In this document: one piece after another, positions 16,823 through 24,484 of the stretch
Position numbering within the stretch: position 1 is the stretch's first letter
How the letters are laid out: the number at the start of each line of letters is the position of its first letter
Assembly (NCBI GenBank): GCA_965213545.1
Contig: CBDBZL010000001.1
Location: 637,985 to 701,984 of the forward strand
Length of the DNA stretch: 64,000 nt
Reading direction: 5' to 3'
Origin: CBDBZL01 sp965213545
GTDB taxonomy: Bacteria; Pseudomonadota; Alphaproteobacteria; Sphingomonadales; Sphingomonadaceae
Made by a program: the position numbers and the translations under genes
The notes under the pieces: model-generated
The model's database searches: none
What the model saw: the letters and a program-made list of their open reading frames with translations, nothing else
Told to the model about the DNA's origin: nothing

Positions 16823-17143
16823 ATGGCGATTGAGGGGGACGAAGTTCACAGGGAGACCGATGAGGCGCGCGGTGGCTCCACGCCGCATATCGTCCGCTGG
16901 ATCTTGGTCATCAGCACGATCGGCGCGATCGTTCTGCTTTCGGCGGTCTGGATCATCGGCGCGGCGCTGCAAGGTGATCGCGAGAGCGCAGTTACCGCAA
17001 GCGCGGTCGAGCGACTGGAACGCGATGATGACGGCGAGGAAACCAACGGCATCCTGAGCGACAACGCCGACCAATTCGGTGACAGCGTCGCGGATGATAA
17101 CCCTTCTGCGATCCCCAATGATGCAGCGGAGGATGCCCGATGA
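16823..17143 (+). CDS. Small single-pass membrane protein, unknown
   Basis: 106 residues from ATG 16823, which has TAAGGA eight bases upstream; a possible ATG at 16796 would lie almost at the predicted transcription start. One transmembrane helix (WILVISTIGAIVLLSAVWII, about 28-47) has a short charged N-terminus and a very acidic C-terminal half (RDDDGEE, DNADQFGDS, DDNPSA). No family is recognised. Its TGA overlaps the next ATG (ATGA), so it is coupled to the HVA1 gene and probably EcfG-controlled. Confidence 0.65.
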   Translation: MAIEGDEVHRETDEARGGSTPHIVRWILVISTIGAIVLLSAVWIIGAALQGDRESAVTASAVERLERDDDGEETNGILSDNADQFGDSVADDNPSAIPNDAAEDAR

Positions 17144-17364
17144 GCAATGACAACAAGTTTCGCAAGGGCCAGAAGGTCAAGTGGACCTGGGGCAACGGCG
17201 AGGGCGAAGGCAAGATCAAGGAGCGTTTCGAACGCGAAGTCGAGCGCACCTTGAAGGGCAGCAAGATTAAGAAGAATGGCAGCGAGGACGACCCGGCCTA
17301 TCTGATCGAGCAGGATGACGGCGACGAGGTGCTCAAGCTGGGATCCGAACTCAAGGACGGATAA
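17140..17364 (+). CDS. HVA1 / DUF2945 small protein (TUDOR-like)
   Basis: 74 residues. KFRKGQKVKWTWGNGEGEGK followed by VERTLKGSKI and AYLIEQDDGDEVLKLGSEL is the full-length signature of the DUF2945 (hypervirulence-associated protein, TUDOR-like SH3 barrel) family. The biochemical role is not established; members recur in stress-response gene sets in soil and plant-associated bacteria. Four-base overlap with the upstream membrane protein and two bases from the next gene place it in one operon. Confidence 0.8.
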   Translation: MSNDNKFRKGQKVKWTWGNGEGEGKIKERFEREVERTLKGSKIKKNGSEDDPAYLIEQDDGDEVLKLGSELKDG

Positions 17365-17366
17365 AC

Positions 17367-17558
17367 ATGGCGGCCAAATCCAAGGCGCAGCAAAAAGCGG
17401 CTGGTGCCGCGCTTTCCGCCAAGCGCGGCGATACCGACATGAGCAATCTGCAAGGCGCCTCCAAGCAGATGGTGGGCTCTATGAGCGAAGAGGAACTCGA
17501 GGAGCTTGCCTCCACACCACGCGATAACTTGCCTGATCGCGTCGACGGCGACAACTAG
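17367..17558 (+). CDS. DUF3008 small protein
   Basis: 63 residues, charged, helix-forming. The N-terminus AAKSKAQQKAAGAALSAKRG and the later GASKQMVGSMSEEELEELA and DNLPDRV match the DUF3008 family across the whole length. It is a small soluble protein of unknown function, often found in stress gene clusters. It begins two bases after the HVA1 stop, third gene of the operon behind the 16756 promoter. Confidence 0.8.
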   Translation: MAAKSKAQQKAAGAALSAKRGDTDMSNLQGASKQMVGSMSEEELEELASTPRDNLPDRVDGDN

Positions 17559-17595
17559 CCCACTTGTTATCGAGCCAGTCCAATAGTCCTTTCCG

Positions 17596-17620
17596 GGAAC
17601 GCCCGAAGGGGGCTTTCGCT
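17596..17620 (+). promoter_or_regulatory. Weaker EcfG-type promoter candidate before DUF3140 gene
   Basis: GGAAC at 17596-17600, 16 bases, CGCT at 17617-17620 (consensus CGTT, one mismatch). It lies 43 bases before the DUF3140 ATG, the same distance as for the 16756 element. The same bases contain a small hairpin (GCCC-GAAG-GGGC at about 17601-17613) with a T-rich tail, so this could equally be the end of the preceding operon, or both. Confidence 0.4.
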
Positions 17621-17662
17621 TTGTAAGGACAGGACAAACATCGTCGAAGGAGTGGCTGGCTA

Positions 17663-17998
17663 ATGGACGACGACGAGAAGGACGAGATCTACAGCGAGTT
17701 CGGCGAATGTGTGAACATGGCGCCTAAGGAACTCGAGGAGTGGCTGAAGACCGATAAGTCCCGTTCGGTCGGCGATACCGGTGGTGACGGCGAAAGCACC
17801 GGGCACGAGTCAGGCGGGCGCATCGTGGAGATCAAGCGAACCAACAAGGCTGACCTTGATGACGATGACTATGCGCACATGCGCAAGGTCAACGGCTATG
17901 TTCACCGCCATCTGGCGCAGGAGCCGTCGGGCGATATCAGCGAAAGCAAGTGGCGCTATTCGCTGATGAACTGGGGCCATGATCCGATGAAGAATTAG
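17663..17998 (+). CDS. DUF3140 protein
   Basis: 111 residues, acidic. FGECVNMAPKELEEWLKTDKS at the start and KVNGYVHRHLAQ plus SKWRYSLMNWGHDPMK at the end are characteristic of DUF3140. The function is unknown. A Gly/Ser/Asp-rich stretch (about 37-55) separates the two conserved parts. Start ATG 17663 has AAGGAG 12 bases upstream. It is followed after four bases by the DUF1810 gene. Confidence 0.78.
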   Translation: MDDDEKDEIYSEFGECVNMAPKELEEWLKTDKSRSVGDTGGDGESTGHESGGRIVEIKRTNKADLDDDDYAHMRKVNGYVHRHLAQEPSGDISESKWRYSLMNWGHDPMKN

Positions 17999-18002
17999 GC
18001 CG

Positions 18003-18443
18003 ATGAAACAAGAGTATAACCTGGGCCGTTTTGTGCGCGCCCAGGCGGGGATCTATCCGCGAGCGCTGGCCGAATTGCACAAGGGCGAGAAGGTGACCCA
18101 CTGGATGTGGTTCGTCTTTCCGCAGATGCTGGGGCTTGGCAACAGCCGCAATGCCAGGCTCTTCGCGCTTTCCGGGATCGAAGAGGCACGCGCCTACCGG
18201 ACGCATGACCTGCTCGGGCCACGCCTGCTCGAAGTCACCGCGGCGATGCTGGACTGGGCGGGACGCAAGAGCGCGCTTGAGATATTGGGCGTTATCGATG
18301 CGATGAAGTTTCACTCGTCGATGACACTGTTCGAGCGCGCCTGCCCCGATGAGGGATGCTTCGGCCGCGCGATCGAGCTCTTCCATGGCGCGCGGCGCGA
18401 CCAAGCCACGCTCGATCGGCTGGATGCGGTCGAGGTTCTTTGA
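18003..18443 (+). CDS. DUF1810 family protein
   Basis: 146 residues covering the full DUF1810 domain: LGRFVRAQAGIYPRALAEL, then KVTHWMWFVFPQMLGLG, and IDAMKFHSSMTLFERA. This is a compact alpha-helical family of unknown activity; the strictly conserved HWMWF(I/V)FPQ and K-F/L-x-SS motifs suggest an active or ligand site. Four bases downstream of the DUF3140 gene, same strand, so the two are likely co-transcribed. Confidence 0.85.
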   Translation: MKQEYNLGRFVRAQAGIYPRALAELHKGEKVTHWMWFVFPQMLGLGNSRNARLFALSGIEEARAYRTHDLLGPRLLEVTAAMLDWAGRKSALEILGVIDAMKFHSSMTLFERACPDEGCFGRAIELFHGARRDQATLDRLDAVEVL

Positions 18444-18560
18444 CCGATTATTCTCGGCGTCGCGCAGATTCGCGGGTTTCCGCGGGACAAGGGACCGGTC
18501 TCGATAGCATCAGTATCCTAGACTGACGACGCGAGCGGCTCCAATCGATCGACCTTGCAG

Positions 18561-19835
18561 CTATTGGACAAGCGTCTCGATCAGCCGCAGCATTTCGGCC
18601 GATGTCTGGTAGGCTTCGGCCGCCCGCATGACGCGCATCATGTTGCCGCTGGCGATCTTCTCGAACGCCTCGCGCGAATGAACGCGCCGCGCCAGTTCGC
18701 CGAACAGCAGCGGATTGTCGGCGAAATCCTCCATTCCCTGAGGGCCGGTCGGCATCCCGTCATAATCGCCACCGATGCCGATATGGTCGATCCCTGCGGC
18801 CTGTCGGACATGATCGATATGATCCGCCATATCCCCGATCGTGGCAACCGGCGCCGGGTTCTCGTCGTCCCAGGTCGCTATGGCCGCGCTGACCCGCTCG
18901 GGCTGACCGACCACCATGACGATGCCACCATTGACCACGAGCCGTGCAAGCACCGCGTCGGGCACGTTGCGCGAATGGCCGTTGATCGCCCGCGCTCCGG
19001 AATGGCTGAAGATGACGGGCGCACCCCCCTCGCGCTCGATCAGGTCGAGGGTGTCGTGCATCGTTGCCTCGCTGACATGGCTGAGGTCGACCAGCATGCC
19101 CATGCGCATCATCTCGCGCACCACATTCTCCCCAAAATCAGTAAGCCCGTCATGCTCGGGATCGTCGGTGGCGCTGTCCGCCCAAGGCGTGTTGGTCGAA
19201 GGTGTGATGGTCATGTAGCGCGCGCCCAGGTCGTACATCTGGCGCAGCACCGCCAGGCTCGAGCCGATCGAATGACCGCCCTCCATGCCGATCAGCGAGG
19301 CGATCCGCCCGCGATCCTTTGCCCGCTGCACGCCATCGGCGGTAAGCGCCAGTTCGAGCGTGTCGGAGTTGCGCGCGATAAGCCGCTTGGTCACGTCGAT
19401 CTGCTCGAGCGTGGCCTGCACCGCCTCGGGTTCGGGCAGGAGCGGCGAGACATAGACCGACCAGAACTGCGCGCCCACCTGCCCCCGCTCCAGCCGCGCA
19501 AGATCGGTATGCATGGCCGCGCGTTCCTCATCGGTGGTGTCGGCGAAGTCGAACGCGCCGATCATGTTGCCGAACCGTGCGCGAAGCTGGATGGGCACGT
19601 CATTATGCCCGTCCCAGACTGGAGCTGCTTCCAGGGCAGCGGCCGCGAGCTGTCGATCTGAGGCGGAGGGAGTGGCAGCCGCAGCGGCAGCCTGGCCGGA
19701 CGATGCGAGCTGGGCACTGTCACTTCTCGCGGCGTCCGCGGGACGCAGGTCACCCGCAGGCTCGGGCCGCTCCTGCGCGGCGAGCGGGCTGGTGCCTGCC
19801 AGCAGCAGGGGGACAAGGGCGAGCATCGGTCTCAT
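18561..19835 (-). CDS. Membrane-dipeptidase family (M19) peptidase, exported
   Basis: 424 residues from ATG 19835 with a signal peptide (MLALVPLLLAGTSPLAAQ), so periplasmic. After an Ala-rich spacer the M19 zinc-dipeptidase barrel starts: VWDGHNDVP (first metal His and Asp), MEGGHSIGSSLA (bridging Glu), LSHVSEATMHD and FSHSGARAI (metal His residues), and DHIGIGGDYDG (Asp). All expected metal ligands are present. The family hydrolyses dipeptides with broad specificity, including D-amino-acid ones. The frame is open to 19919 but without signal-like sequence. Confidence 0.9.
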   Translation of the reverse strand: MRPMLALVPLLLAGTSPLAAQERPEPAGDLRPADAARSDSAQLASSGQAAAAAATPSASDRQLAAAALEAAPVWDGHNDVPIQLRARFGNMIGAFDFADTTDEERAAMHTDLARLERGQVGAQFWSVYVSPLLPEPEAVQATLEQIDVTKRLIARNSDTLELALTADGVQRAKDRGRIASLIGMEGGHSIGSSLAVLRQMYDLGARYMTITPSTNTPWADSATDDPEHDGLTDFGENVVREMMRMGMLVDLSHVSEATMHDTLDLIEREGGAPVIFSHSGARAINGHSRNVPDAVLARLVVNGGIVMVVGQPERVSAAIATWDDENPAPVATIGDMADHIDHVRQAAGIDHIGIGGDYDGMPTGPQGMEDFADNPLLFGELARRVHSREAFEKIASGNMMRVMRAAEAYQTSAEMLRLIETLVQ

Positions 19836-19928
19836 GAAGGGCTTCCTTGGTTGCACCGGGCGGGCCGGGGCTTGGTCTCCAGCTGGTGTGACCCTTGCCG
19901 GATCGTTCGGACGGGGCAAGCCCGATGC

Positions 19929-19953
19929 GGAACGGCGGCCCGCTCGCCCCGTT
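19929..19953 (+). promoter_or_regulatory. EcfG-type promoter, perfect consensus
   Basis: GGAAC at 19929-19933, exactly 16 bases, CGTT at 19950-19953. This is a perfect match to the alphaproteobacterial EcfG consensus GGAAC-N16/17-CGTT. The predicted transcription start is about 10 bases further, leaving a leader of 35-40 bases before ATG 20000 of the DUF427 gene. It lies upstream of, and is divergent from, the M19 peptidase gene. Confidence 0.75.
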
Positions 19954-19999
19954 CAGGCATAGGTTAGGAATTGAACCCGACGCGCAAAGGGAATCGACA

Positions 20000-20287
20000 A
20001 TGATGAAAGCAAGCTGGAACAAGGATGTCATCGCGCAGAGCGACAGCACCGTCGAGGTCGAGGGCAACCAGTACTTTCCGCCCGATGACGTCGACATGGC
20101 CTACCTTGTCAGCAGCGATACGACCAGCTCCTGCCCGTGGAAGGGGACGGCTCAGTATTATCATGTCGAGGCCAACGGCCAAAGGCTGGACGATGCAGCG
20201 TGGTTTTATCCCGAGCCCGAGCAGGCAGCCGACAATATTCGCGGTCATATCGCGTTCTGGAAGGGTCTGGAAGTTTCCAAGGCCTGA
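20000..20287 (+). CDS. DUF427 domain protein
   Basis: 95 residues from ATG 20000, preceded by AAAGGGA. The single DUF427 domain is complete: VEVEGNQYFPPDDVDMAYL, CPWKGTAQYYHV, AAWFYPEPEQAADNIRGHIA and FWKGLEV. The domain is a small beta-rich fold with the conserved C-x-W-K-G-x-A-x-Y/T-Y core; the activity is unknown. It stands directly behind the perfect EcfG promoter and is followed by the PNPOx-like and DUF3253 genes on the same strand. Confidence 0.88.
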   Translation: MMKASWNKDVIAQSDSTVEVEGNQYFPPDDVDMAYLVSSDTTSSCPWKGTAQYYHVEANGQRLDDAAWFYPEPEQAADNIRGHIAFWKGLEVSKA

Positions 20288-20358
20288 TCCATTTTCACCT
20301 CCCTTTTCCGGTCCGAGGTGACGACCGCAGAGACGATTTACCCCAGGAGCACCCCAAC

Positions 20359-20823
20359 ATGCCAACTTCGTCCGCCAGCAAATCCCTTGCCGATATTGCC
20401 CGATCGATGCGCGAGATCGATTTCTGCATGCTGGTCAGCCGGGCACAGGATGGTTCGCTCGGCGGGCGTCCGATGTCGAACAATAACCAGGTCGAATATG
20501 AAGGGACCAGCTGGTTCTTCACCGATGACGACACGCGGATGACGCAGGATATCGAGCGCGACGCCTCGGTGGGCCTGACTTATCGCACCGCCACCGGGGC
20601 CGATGGCCGACCGGGCATGTTCATTCACGTTCAGGGCGAGGCCAAGCTGGTGCGCGACAAGCAGGTCTTTCGCCAACATTGGGTGCCCGATCTGGAACGC
20701 TGGTTCGAACAAGGTGTCGATACGCCGGGGCTGATGCTGATCGAGGTAGCGGCTCGCCGCATTCACTATTGGGATGGCGAGGATGAGGGCGAAGTTGCGC
20801 TGCCCTCGCCCGCGCCCGCTTGA
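20359..20823 (+). CDS. Pyridoxamine 5'-phosphate oxidase-like (general stress) protein
   Basis: 154 residues from ATG 20359, with CAGGAGC as ribosome site. Split-barrel flavin-binding fold of the general-stress-protein-26 type: DFCMLVSRAQDGSLGGRPMS, then WFFTDDDTRMTQDIERD and a C-terminal ARRIHYWDG. Such proteins bind FMN or F420-like cofactors; the substrate is unknown. 71 bases behind the DUF427 gene, probably the same EcfG-driven transcript, and overlapping the next start by TTGA. Confidence 0.87.
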   Translation: MPTSSASKSLADIARSMREIDFCMLVSRAQDGSLGGRPMSNNNQVEYEGTSWFFTDDDTRMTQDIERDASVGLTYRTATGADGRPGMFIHVQGEAKLVRDKQVFRQHWVPDLERWFEQGVDTPGLMLIEVAARRIHYWDGEDEGEVALPSPAPA

Positions 20824-21062
20824 GCGATCAGGCGACGCACGCCATCGAGACGCTGCTCGAGGCGCGCGGGCCCGATCGCACAATCTGCCCGAGTGAAGCG
20901 GCGCGGATGATGGTAGGTGAGGGCGATGATTGGCGGGCGAACATGCCTGCGGTCCACGAGGCGGTGAGTGCCTTGGTTGACGAGGGTCGCGTGCGGCTGA
21001 GCTGGAAGGGCGAGGCCAAACAGGAGCCTCAAGGACCTTATCGCATCGCAACGGCCGGATGA
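20820..21062 (+). CDS. DUF3253 small protein
   Basis: 80 residues beginning at TTG 20820, whose bases overlap the stop of the PNPOx gene (TTGA). A winged-helix-like DUF3253 domain fills the protein: IETLLEARGPDRTICPSEAA, WRANMPAVHEAVSALVDEGR and the strand VRLSWKGE. The family is small, of unknown function, and is commonly next to stress genes. Translational coupling with the upstream gene is likely. Confidence 0.75.
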   Translation: MSDQATHAIETLLEARGPDRTICPSEAARMMVGEGDDWRANMPAVHEAVSALVDEGRVRLSWKGEAKQEPQGPYRIATAG

Positions 21063-21143
21063 GGTTCGGACAACGTCTCCGTTGCCCGGGGATAGCAGGG
21101 AGCGCATCACCAAACGCGCGTGCTCCGGTCGATCGGTCCCGCG

Positions 21144-21575
21144 ATGCCTGATGCAAGGGAAACGCCTGCGCGTCGCGGATGGCGCTGGCTTCTTGGATTG
21201 GCTTATGGAGCGGCCGGAACGCTGCACCTCACACGCCCAGATCCGTTTCTGGAGATCATGCCGGGATTCGTTCCCCAGCCCGAACTAATCGTAACGCTGA
21301 CCGGGCTGGCGGAGCTTGCAGGGGCGGCGGCGCTTATCCAACCATGGTCGCGCAGGCTGCGGCGCGTCGGCGGCGCGGGCCTTGCACTATATGCGCTTTG
21401 CGTGTGGCCAGCCAATATCAAGCATCTCATGCTTGATATGGCGCAGACAGATGGCGGACTGGGCCTCGCCTATCACATCCCGCGCATGATCGCGCAGCCG
21501 GTCATCATCTGGCTGGCGCTATGGGCAAGCGGATGCATCGATTGGCCGTTCAAACGGCAGCCGGCGGAGAGGTAG
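21144..21575 (+). CDS. DoxX-like membrane protein
   Basis: 143 residues from ATG 21144 (GTG at 21120 is an alternative). Four predicted membrane segments: GWRWLLGLAYGAAGTLHL, LIVTLTGLAELAGAAALI, AGLALYALCVWPANIKHL, and the C-terminal IAQPVIIWLALWASG. The layout and the TGLAELAGAAALI motif fit the DoxX/DUF417-like family. Function is unknown; family members have been tied to redox or thiol homeostasis. It lies 81 bases behind the DUF3253 gene and could be in the same transcript. Confidence 0.72.
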   Translation: MPDARETPARRGWRWLLGLAYGAAGTLHLTRPDPFLEIMPGFVPQPELIVTLTGLAELAGAAALIQPWSRRLRRVGGAGLALYALCVWPANIKHLMLDMAQTDGGLGLAYHIPRMIAQPVIIWLALWASGCIDWPFKRQPAER

Positions 21576-21687
21576 TCCGCCGGCCTCCCCGCCAAGCGCC
21601 ATCGAACCGGGCGCATACGATCGCCCGGCCGTCCGGGATCGCTGAGGCAGTGGCCTGCGCCCGGAAGCGCAGGGCCGCCAGCCAAGC

Positions 21688-21939
21688 CTAGCTCAGATGA
21701 CGCGATACCGCCGCGGTCATCTTGAACATCGAGATACGCTCCTTGCCGATGACCCCGGCGAGTTTGTCGTCCGCCTCGATCATCCGCTTGTCATCCTCCG
21801 CCTGGAGGTTGTGCTTCTTGATATATTCCCAAACCTTGCTCGTCACCTGAGCGCGCGTCATCGGGCCCTTGCCGATAACATCCTCAAGTTCGGACGACAG
21901 GGTTACCGGCCTGCTCAGCGCGTTCTTCTTTTCAGCCAT
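21688..21939 (-). CDS. SWIB/MDM2 domain protein
   Basis: 83 residues that form a single SWIB domain: PVTLSSELEDVIGKGPMTR, VTSKVWEYIKKHNLQ, and DDKLAGVIGKERISMFKMT. Prokaryotic SWIB proteins are small, of unknown role, and occur fused or adjacent to topoisomerase or in isolation; a DNA-linked role is inference. RBS GAGGAG lies upstream on the minus strand. A TTGACA hexamer (minus strand, 21986-21991) with a TTTTAT 18 bases on could be its promoter and overlaps the end of the YbhB gene. Confidence 0.88.
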   Translation of the reverse strand: MAEKKNALSRPVTLSSELEDVIGKGPMTRAQVTSKVWEYIKKHNLQAEDDKRMIEADDKLAGVIGKERISMFKMTAAVSRHLS

Positions 21940-21987
21940 CTGCCTACACAGCTCCTCGTTGATAAAACCAAACTGCCGGGAAAAATG

Positions 21988-22599
21988 TCAATCCTCGGCG
22001 GCGAATTCGTCCTCGTCCCACGCTTTGATTGCACGGGTATAAACGCCGCTGACCAGCGCGGCGGCCAGCACGCCTCCTGTCATCGCGGCGAACAGATCTT
22101 CGCGGGTTGCACCTGGCGCCAGGTCGAGCGCGCGGTCGAGCGCGAAAAGCTGAAACACGTAAGCATGGGCGCCATCACCCTCGGGCGGCTCGGGTAGCAA
22201 CCATTCCGAATTGCCATGCGCGTTCTTGCCGGCCTTGGGCGGCGCTTCGCCCTCCAGAATGCGCTCGGCATCGGGTTTGAGACCCCACACCAGCCAATGG
22301 CAGAACGGCTCTTCGCCGGGCATATCGGGGTCTTCGACCACGAGCGTGAGCTCGTGTGTGCCTTCGGGCGGGCGGGTCCATTCGAGTGGCGGCGCAACCG
22401 CGTCCTCCTCATCGGCAGTGAAGCACGGGTCAAGCGCCATCTGGTCGGCAAAGGCCGGCGATGAGACGGCAAACCCGTTCTTGCCGAATAGCTGGGCCGA
22501 AGCGAGCCTGGCAATCGCGAGCTGGGAACGAGCGCCCTGCCCCGCTCGCGCCTCAGGCAGCGCGTTGGCAAGCCAGCCGGGAACCTCCTCACCCATCAT
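21988..22599 (-). CDS. YbhB/YbcL family (PEBP-like) protein
   Basis: 203 residues from ATG 22599. The phosphatidylethanolamine-binding-protein fold is visible: PPLEWTRPPEGTHELTLVVE, then DPDMPGEEPFCHWLVWGL (the conserved D-x-D-A/M-P and H-W motifs), and AYVFQLFALDRALDL. The extra N-terminal 50 residues are Ala-rich and unlike the family. Bacterial PEBPs bind small ligands; the ligand is unknown. Frame open to 22905 is not used. It is followed on the same strand by the SWIB gene. Confidence 0.85.
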   Translation of the reverse strand: MMGEEVPGWLANALPEARAGQGARSQLAIARLASAQLFGKNGFAVSSPAFADQMALDPCFTADEEDAVAPPLEWTRPPEGTHELTLVVEDPDMPGEEPFCHWLVWGLKPDAERILEGEAPPKAGKNAHGNSEWLLPEPPEGDGAHAYVFQLFALDRALDLAPGATREDLFAAMTGGVLAAALVSGVYTRAIKAWDEDEFAAED

Positions 22600-22962
22600 C
22601 CATCCCCTCGCGCGGCTCTTATGGGACCGCGGCGCGCTCATGCCTGGGGGCCATGCCTTAGCCCCGTGTCGATGCATGAAACCAGCTGAAGGCCAGCCAT
22701 GAAGGCCAAGGCCGCATCGCCGGGTGCGTGATCGACGCTGGTCTCTTGGCCAACCGCGCTTCGCTTGGCAAGGCTGCCCTGCGCTTGTCCGGCGAAGTTT
22801 CCCCCGCTCGGCACCGCGCATCGGCGGCCCTGCAGGCGGACAGGGCACGTGAAATATGTCCGCGCCCGAAACGAGTTGCCGGAGGCAGCGCTCTTCGCTC
22901 ACCATATATTAAGCCCGGCTGCCCGACAGCGACGCGCTCGTATCATCTGCCGGAACCTTCAC

Positions 22963-24429
22963 ATGCCGATCTCACGATTTGCGCTTCTTCTTGGTACTGC
23001 CGCAATGCTGTCCGCATGTGGAAGCGGGGGCGGGGGCGGCAGGGACCAGGCGGTCGTACCTAATCCGCGGCCTACCCCCGTCGCCCCGGCTCCCACGCCC
23101 GCACCCACCGGCCAGTGCTCCCTTTCCTCGCGGCAGGATTTCGTGTTCAACCAGTTGCAGGAATGGTATCTTTTCCCCGACCTCATCAACCAGAACGTCA
23201 ACAAGGCCGATTTCACCGATATCGATGACTATGTCGATGCGCTGTTGGCCCCGGCGCGAGCGGCTTCGCGCGACCGGTTCTTCACCTACCTCACGTCGAT
23301 TTCGGAAGAGAGCGCGTTCATCCGCGAGGGCGAGAGCGCGGGATTCGGCATCCGGTTGGCCTACCGGATCGACGAGCAACAGGTGTTCGTGGTCGAGGCG
23401 TTCGAAGGCGCGCCCGCGCTCGCATCCGGGCTCGACCGCGGTACCGAGATCCTCGCCATCAGCTCGCTGGGCAACCCGCCCGTCACCGTGGCCAGCCTCA
23501 TCGATAGCGGCGGTGTGCGCGCGGTCACCAATGCGCTTGGTCCCTCGACCGCCGGGACGACACGCACCTTGCGCATCCGCGATGGGGCCGGGACGCGCGA
23601 TGTGACCATCAGCAAGCGGCAATATGCAATCGATCCGGTATCGGACCGCTACGGCGCGCAGGTCATCAATGATAACGGGAAGCTGGTCGGCTATATCAAC
23701 CTGCGCACATTCATCGACACCGCCCGGCCCGACCTGCTCGCGGCGTTCGACCAGTTCCGCGCGCAAGGCGTGACCGAACTTATCGTGGATTTCCGCTATA
23801 ATGGCGGCGGTCTGGTTTCCATCGCCGAGCTGATGGGCGACCTGCTTGGCGCCGGGCGCCAGGGACAGGTGTTCAGCTTCACCCAGTTCCGCCCGTCCAA
23901 GGCGGACGAGAACGACACTTATTTGTTCAACCCGCGCCAGCAATCGCTCCAGCCGACCAAGATCGCCTTCATCGGCACCGGCGCCACCGCTTCGGCGAGC
24001 GAGCTGGTGATCAACGCCATGCAACCATACCTTGGAGACAACATGGCACTGGTCGGCACGGACACTTTCGGCAAGCCGGTCGGGCAGATCGCCATCGACC
24101 GGCCGGCGTGCGATGATCGCTTTCGGGTGGTGGCCTTCCGCACGGAGAACGCCAACCGGCAAGGCGACTATTATACGGGTCTTGCTTCCACCATCACCCG
24201 CACCTGCGCGGCAACCGACGACTACACCCGCCAGCTGGGCGATGCGCGCGAGGAACTCACCGCCGCCGCGCTTGACTTCCTTGCCGGTCGCTCGTGCACG
24301 CCGATCACCGCCGGCACCGCGCGCATCCAGTCGAGCGAGCGTGGTCGGCTGCTGCGCGACGACGGGCGGCAGCTGCTGCGGCGCGAGGGAGGCTCGACGA
24401 TCGATCGCGAACTGCCCGGTTCCTATTGA
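22963..24429 (+). CDS. S41 family C-terminal-processing-like peptidase, lipoprotein
   Basis: 488 residues from ATG 22963. A lipoprotein signal (LLLGTAAMLSAC) is followed by poly-Gly and a Pro-rich linker. Then come a helical segment, a PDZ-like region (about 115-200, VVEAFEGAPALASGLDRG) and the S41 catalytic core: DFRYNGGGLVS, TGATASASELVINAM with the nucleophile Ser, and FGKPVGQIA with the Lys partner. Most likely an envelope peptidase anchored in a membrane. It overlaps or abuts the pyroglutamyl peptidase gene behind it. Confidence 0.88.
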   Translation: MPISRFALLLGTAAMLSACGSGGGGGRDQAVVPNPRPTPVAPAPTPAPTGQCSLSSRQDFVFNQLQEWYLFPDLINQNVNKADFTDIDDYVDALLAPARAASRDRFFTYLTSISEESAFIREGESAGFGIRLAYRIDEQQVFVVEAFEGAPALASGLDRGTEILAISSLGNPPVTVASLIDSGGVRAVTNALGPSTAGTTRTLRIRDGAGTRDVTISKRQYAIDPVSDRYGAQVINDNGKLVGYINLRTFIDTARPDLLAAFDQFRAQGVTELIVDFRYNGGGLVSIAELMGDLLGAGRQGQVFSFTQFRPSKADENDTYLFNPRQQSLQPTKIAFIGTGATASASELVINAMQPYLGDNMALVGTDTFGKPVGQIAIDRPACDDRFRVVAFRTENANRQGDYYTGLASTITRTCAATDDYTRQLGDAREELTAAALDFLAGRSCTPITAGTARIQSSERGRLLRDDGRQLLRREGGSTIDRELPGSY

Positions 24430-24484
24430 CGTCGGGCTCACTCCAGGCGCCGCGGCCAGCGCGGCGGGGCAAGCGGGAGGCGCG

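Noticed and set aside
15509..18570. CTATTGGAC repeated at about 15509, 15751 and 18561
   Set aside because: Only nine bases, with unrelated surroundings and different gene contexts; likely chance.
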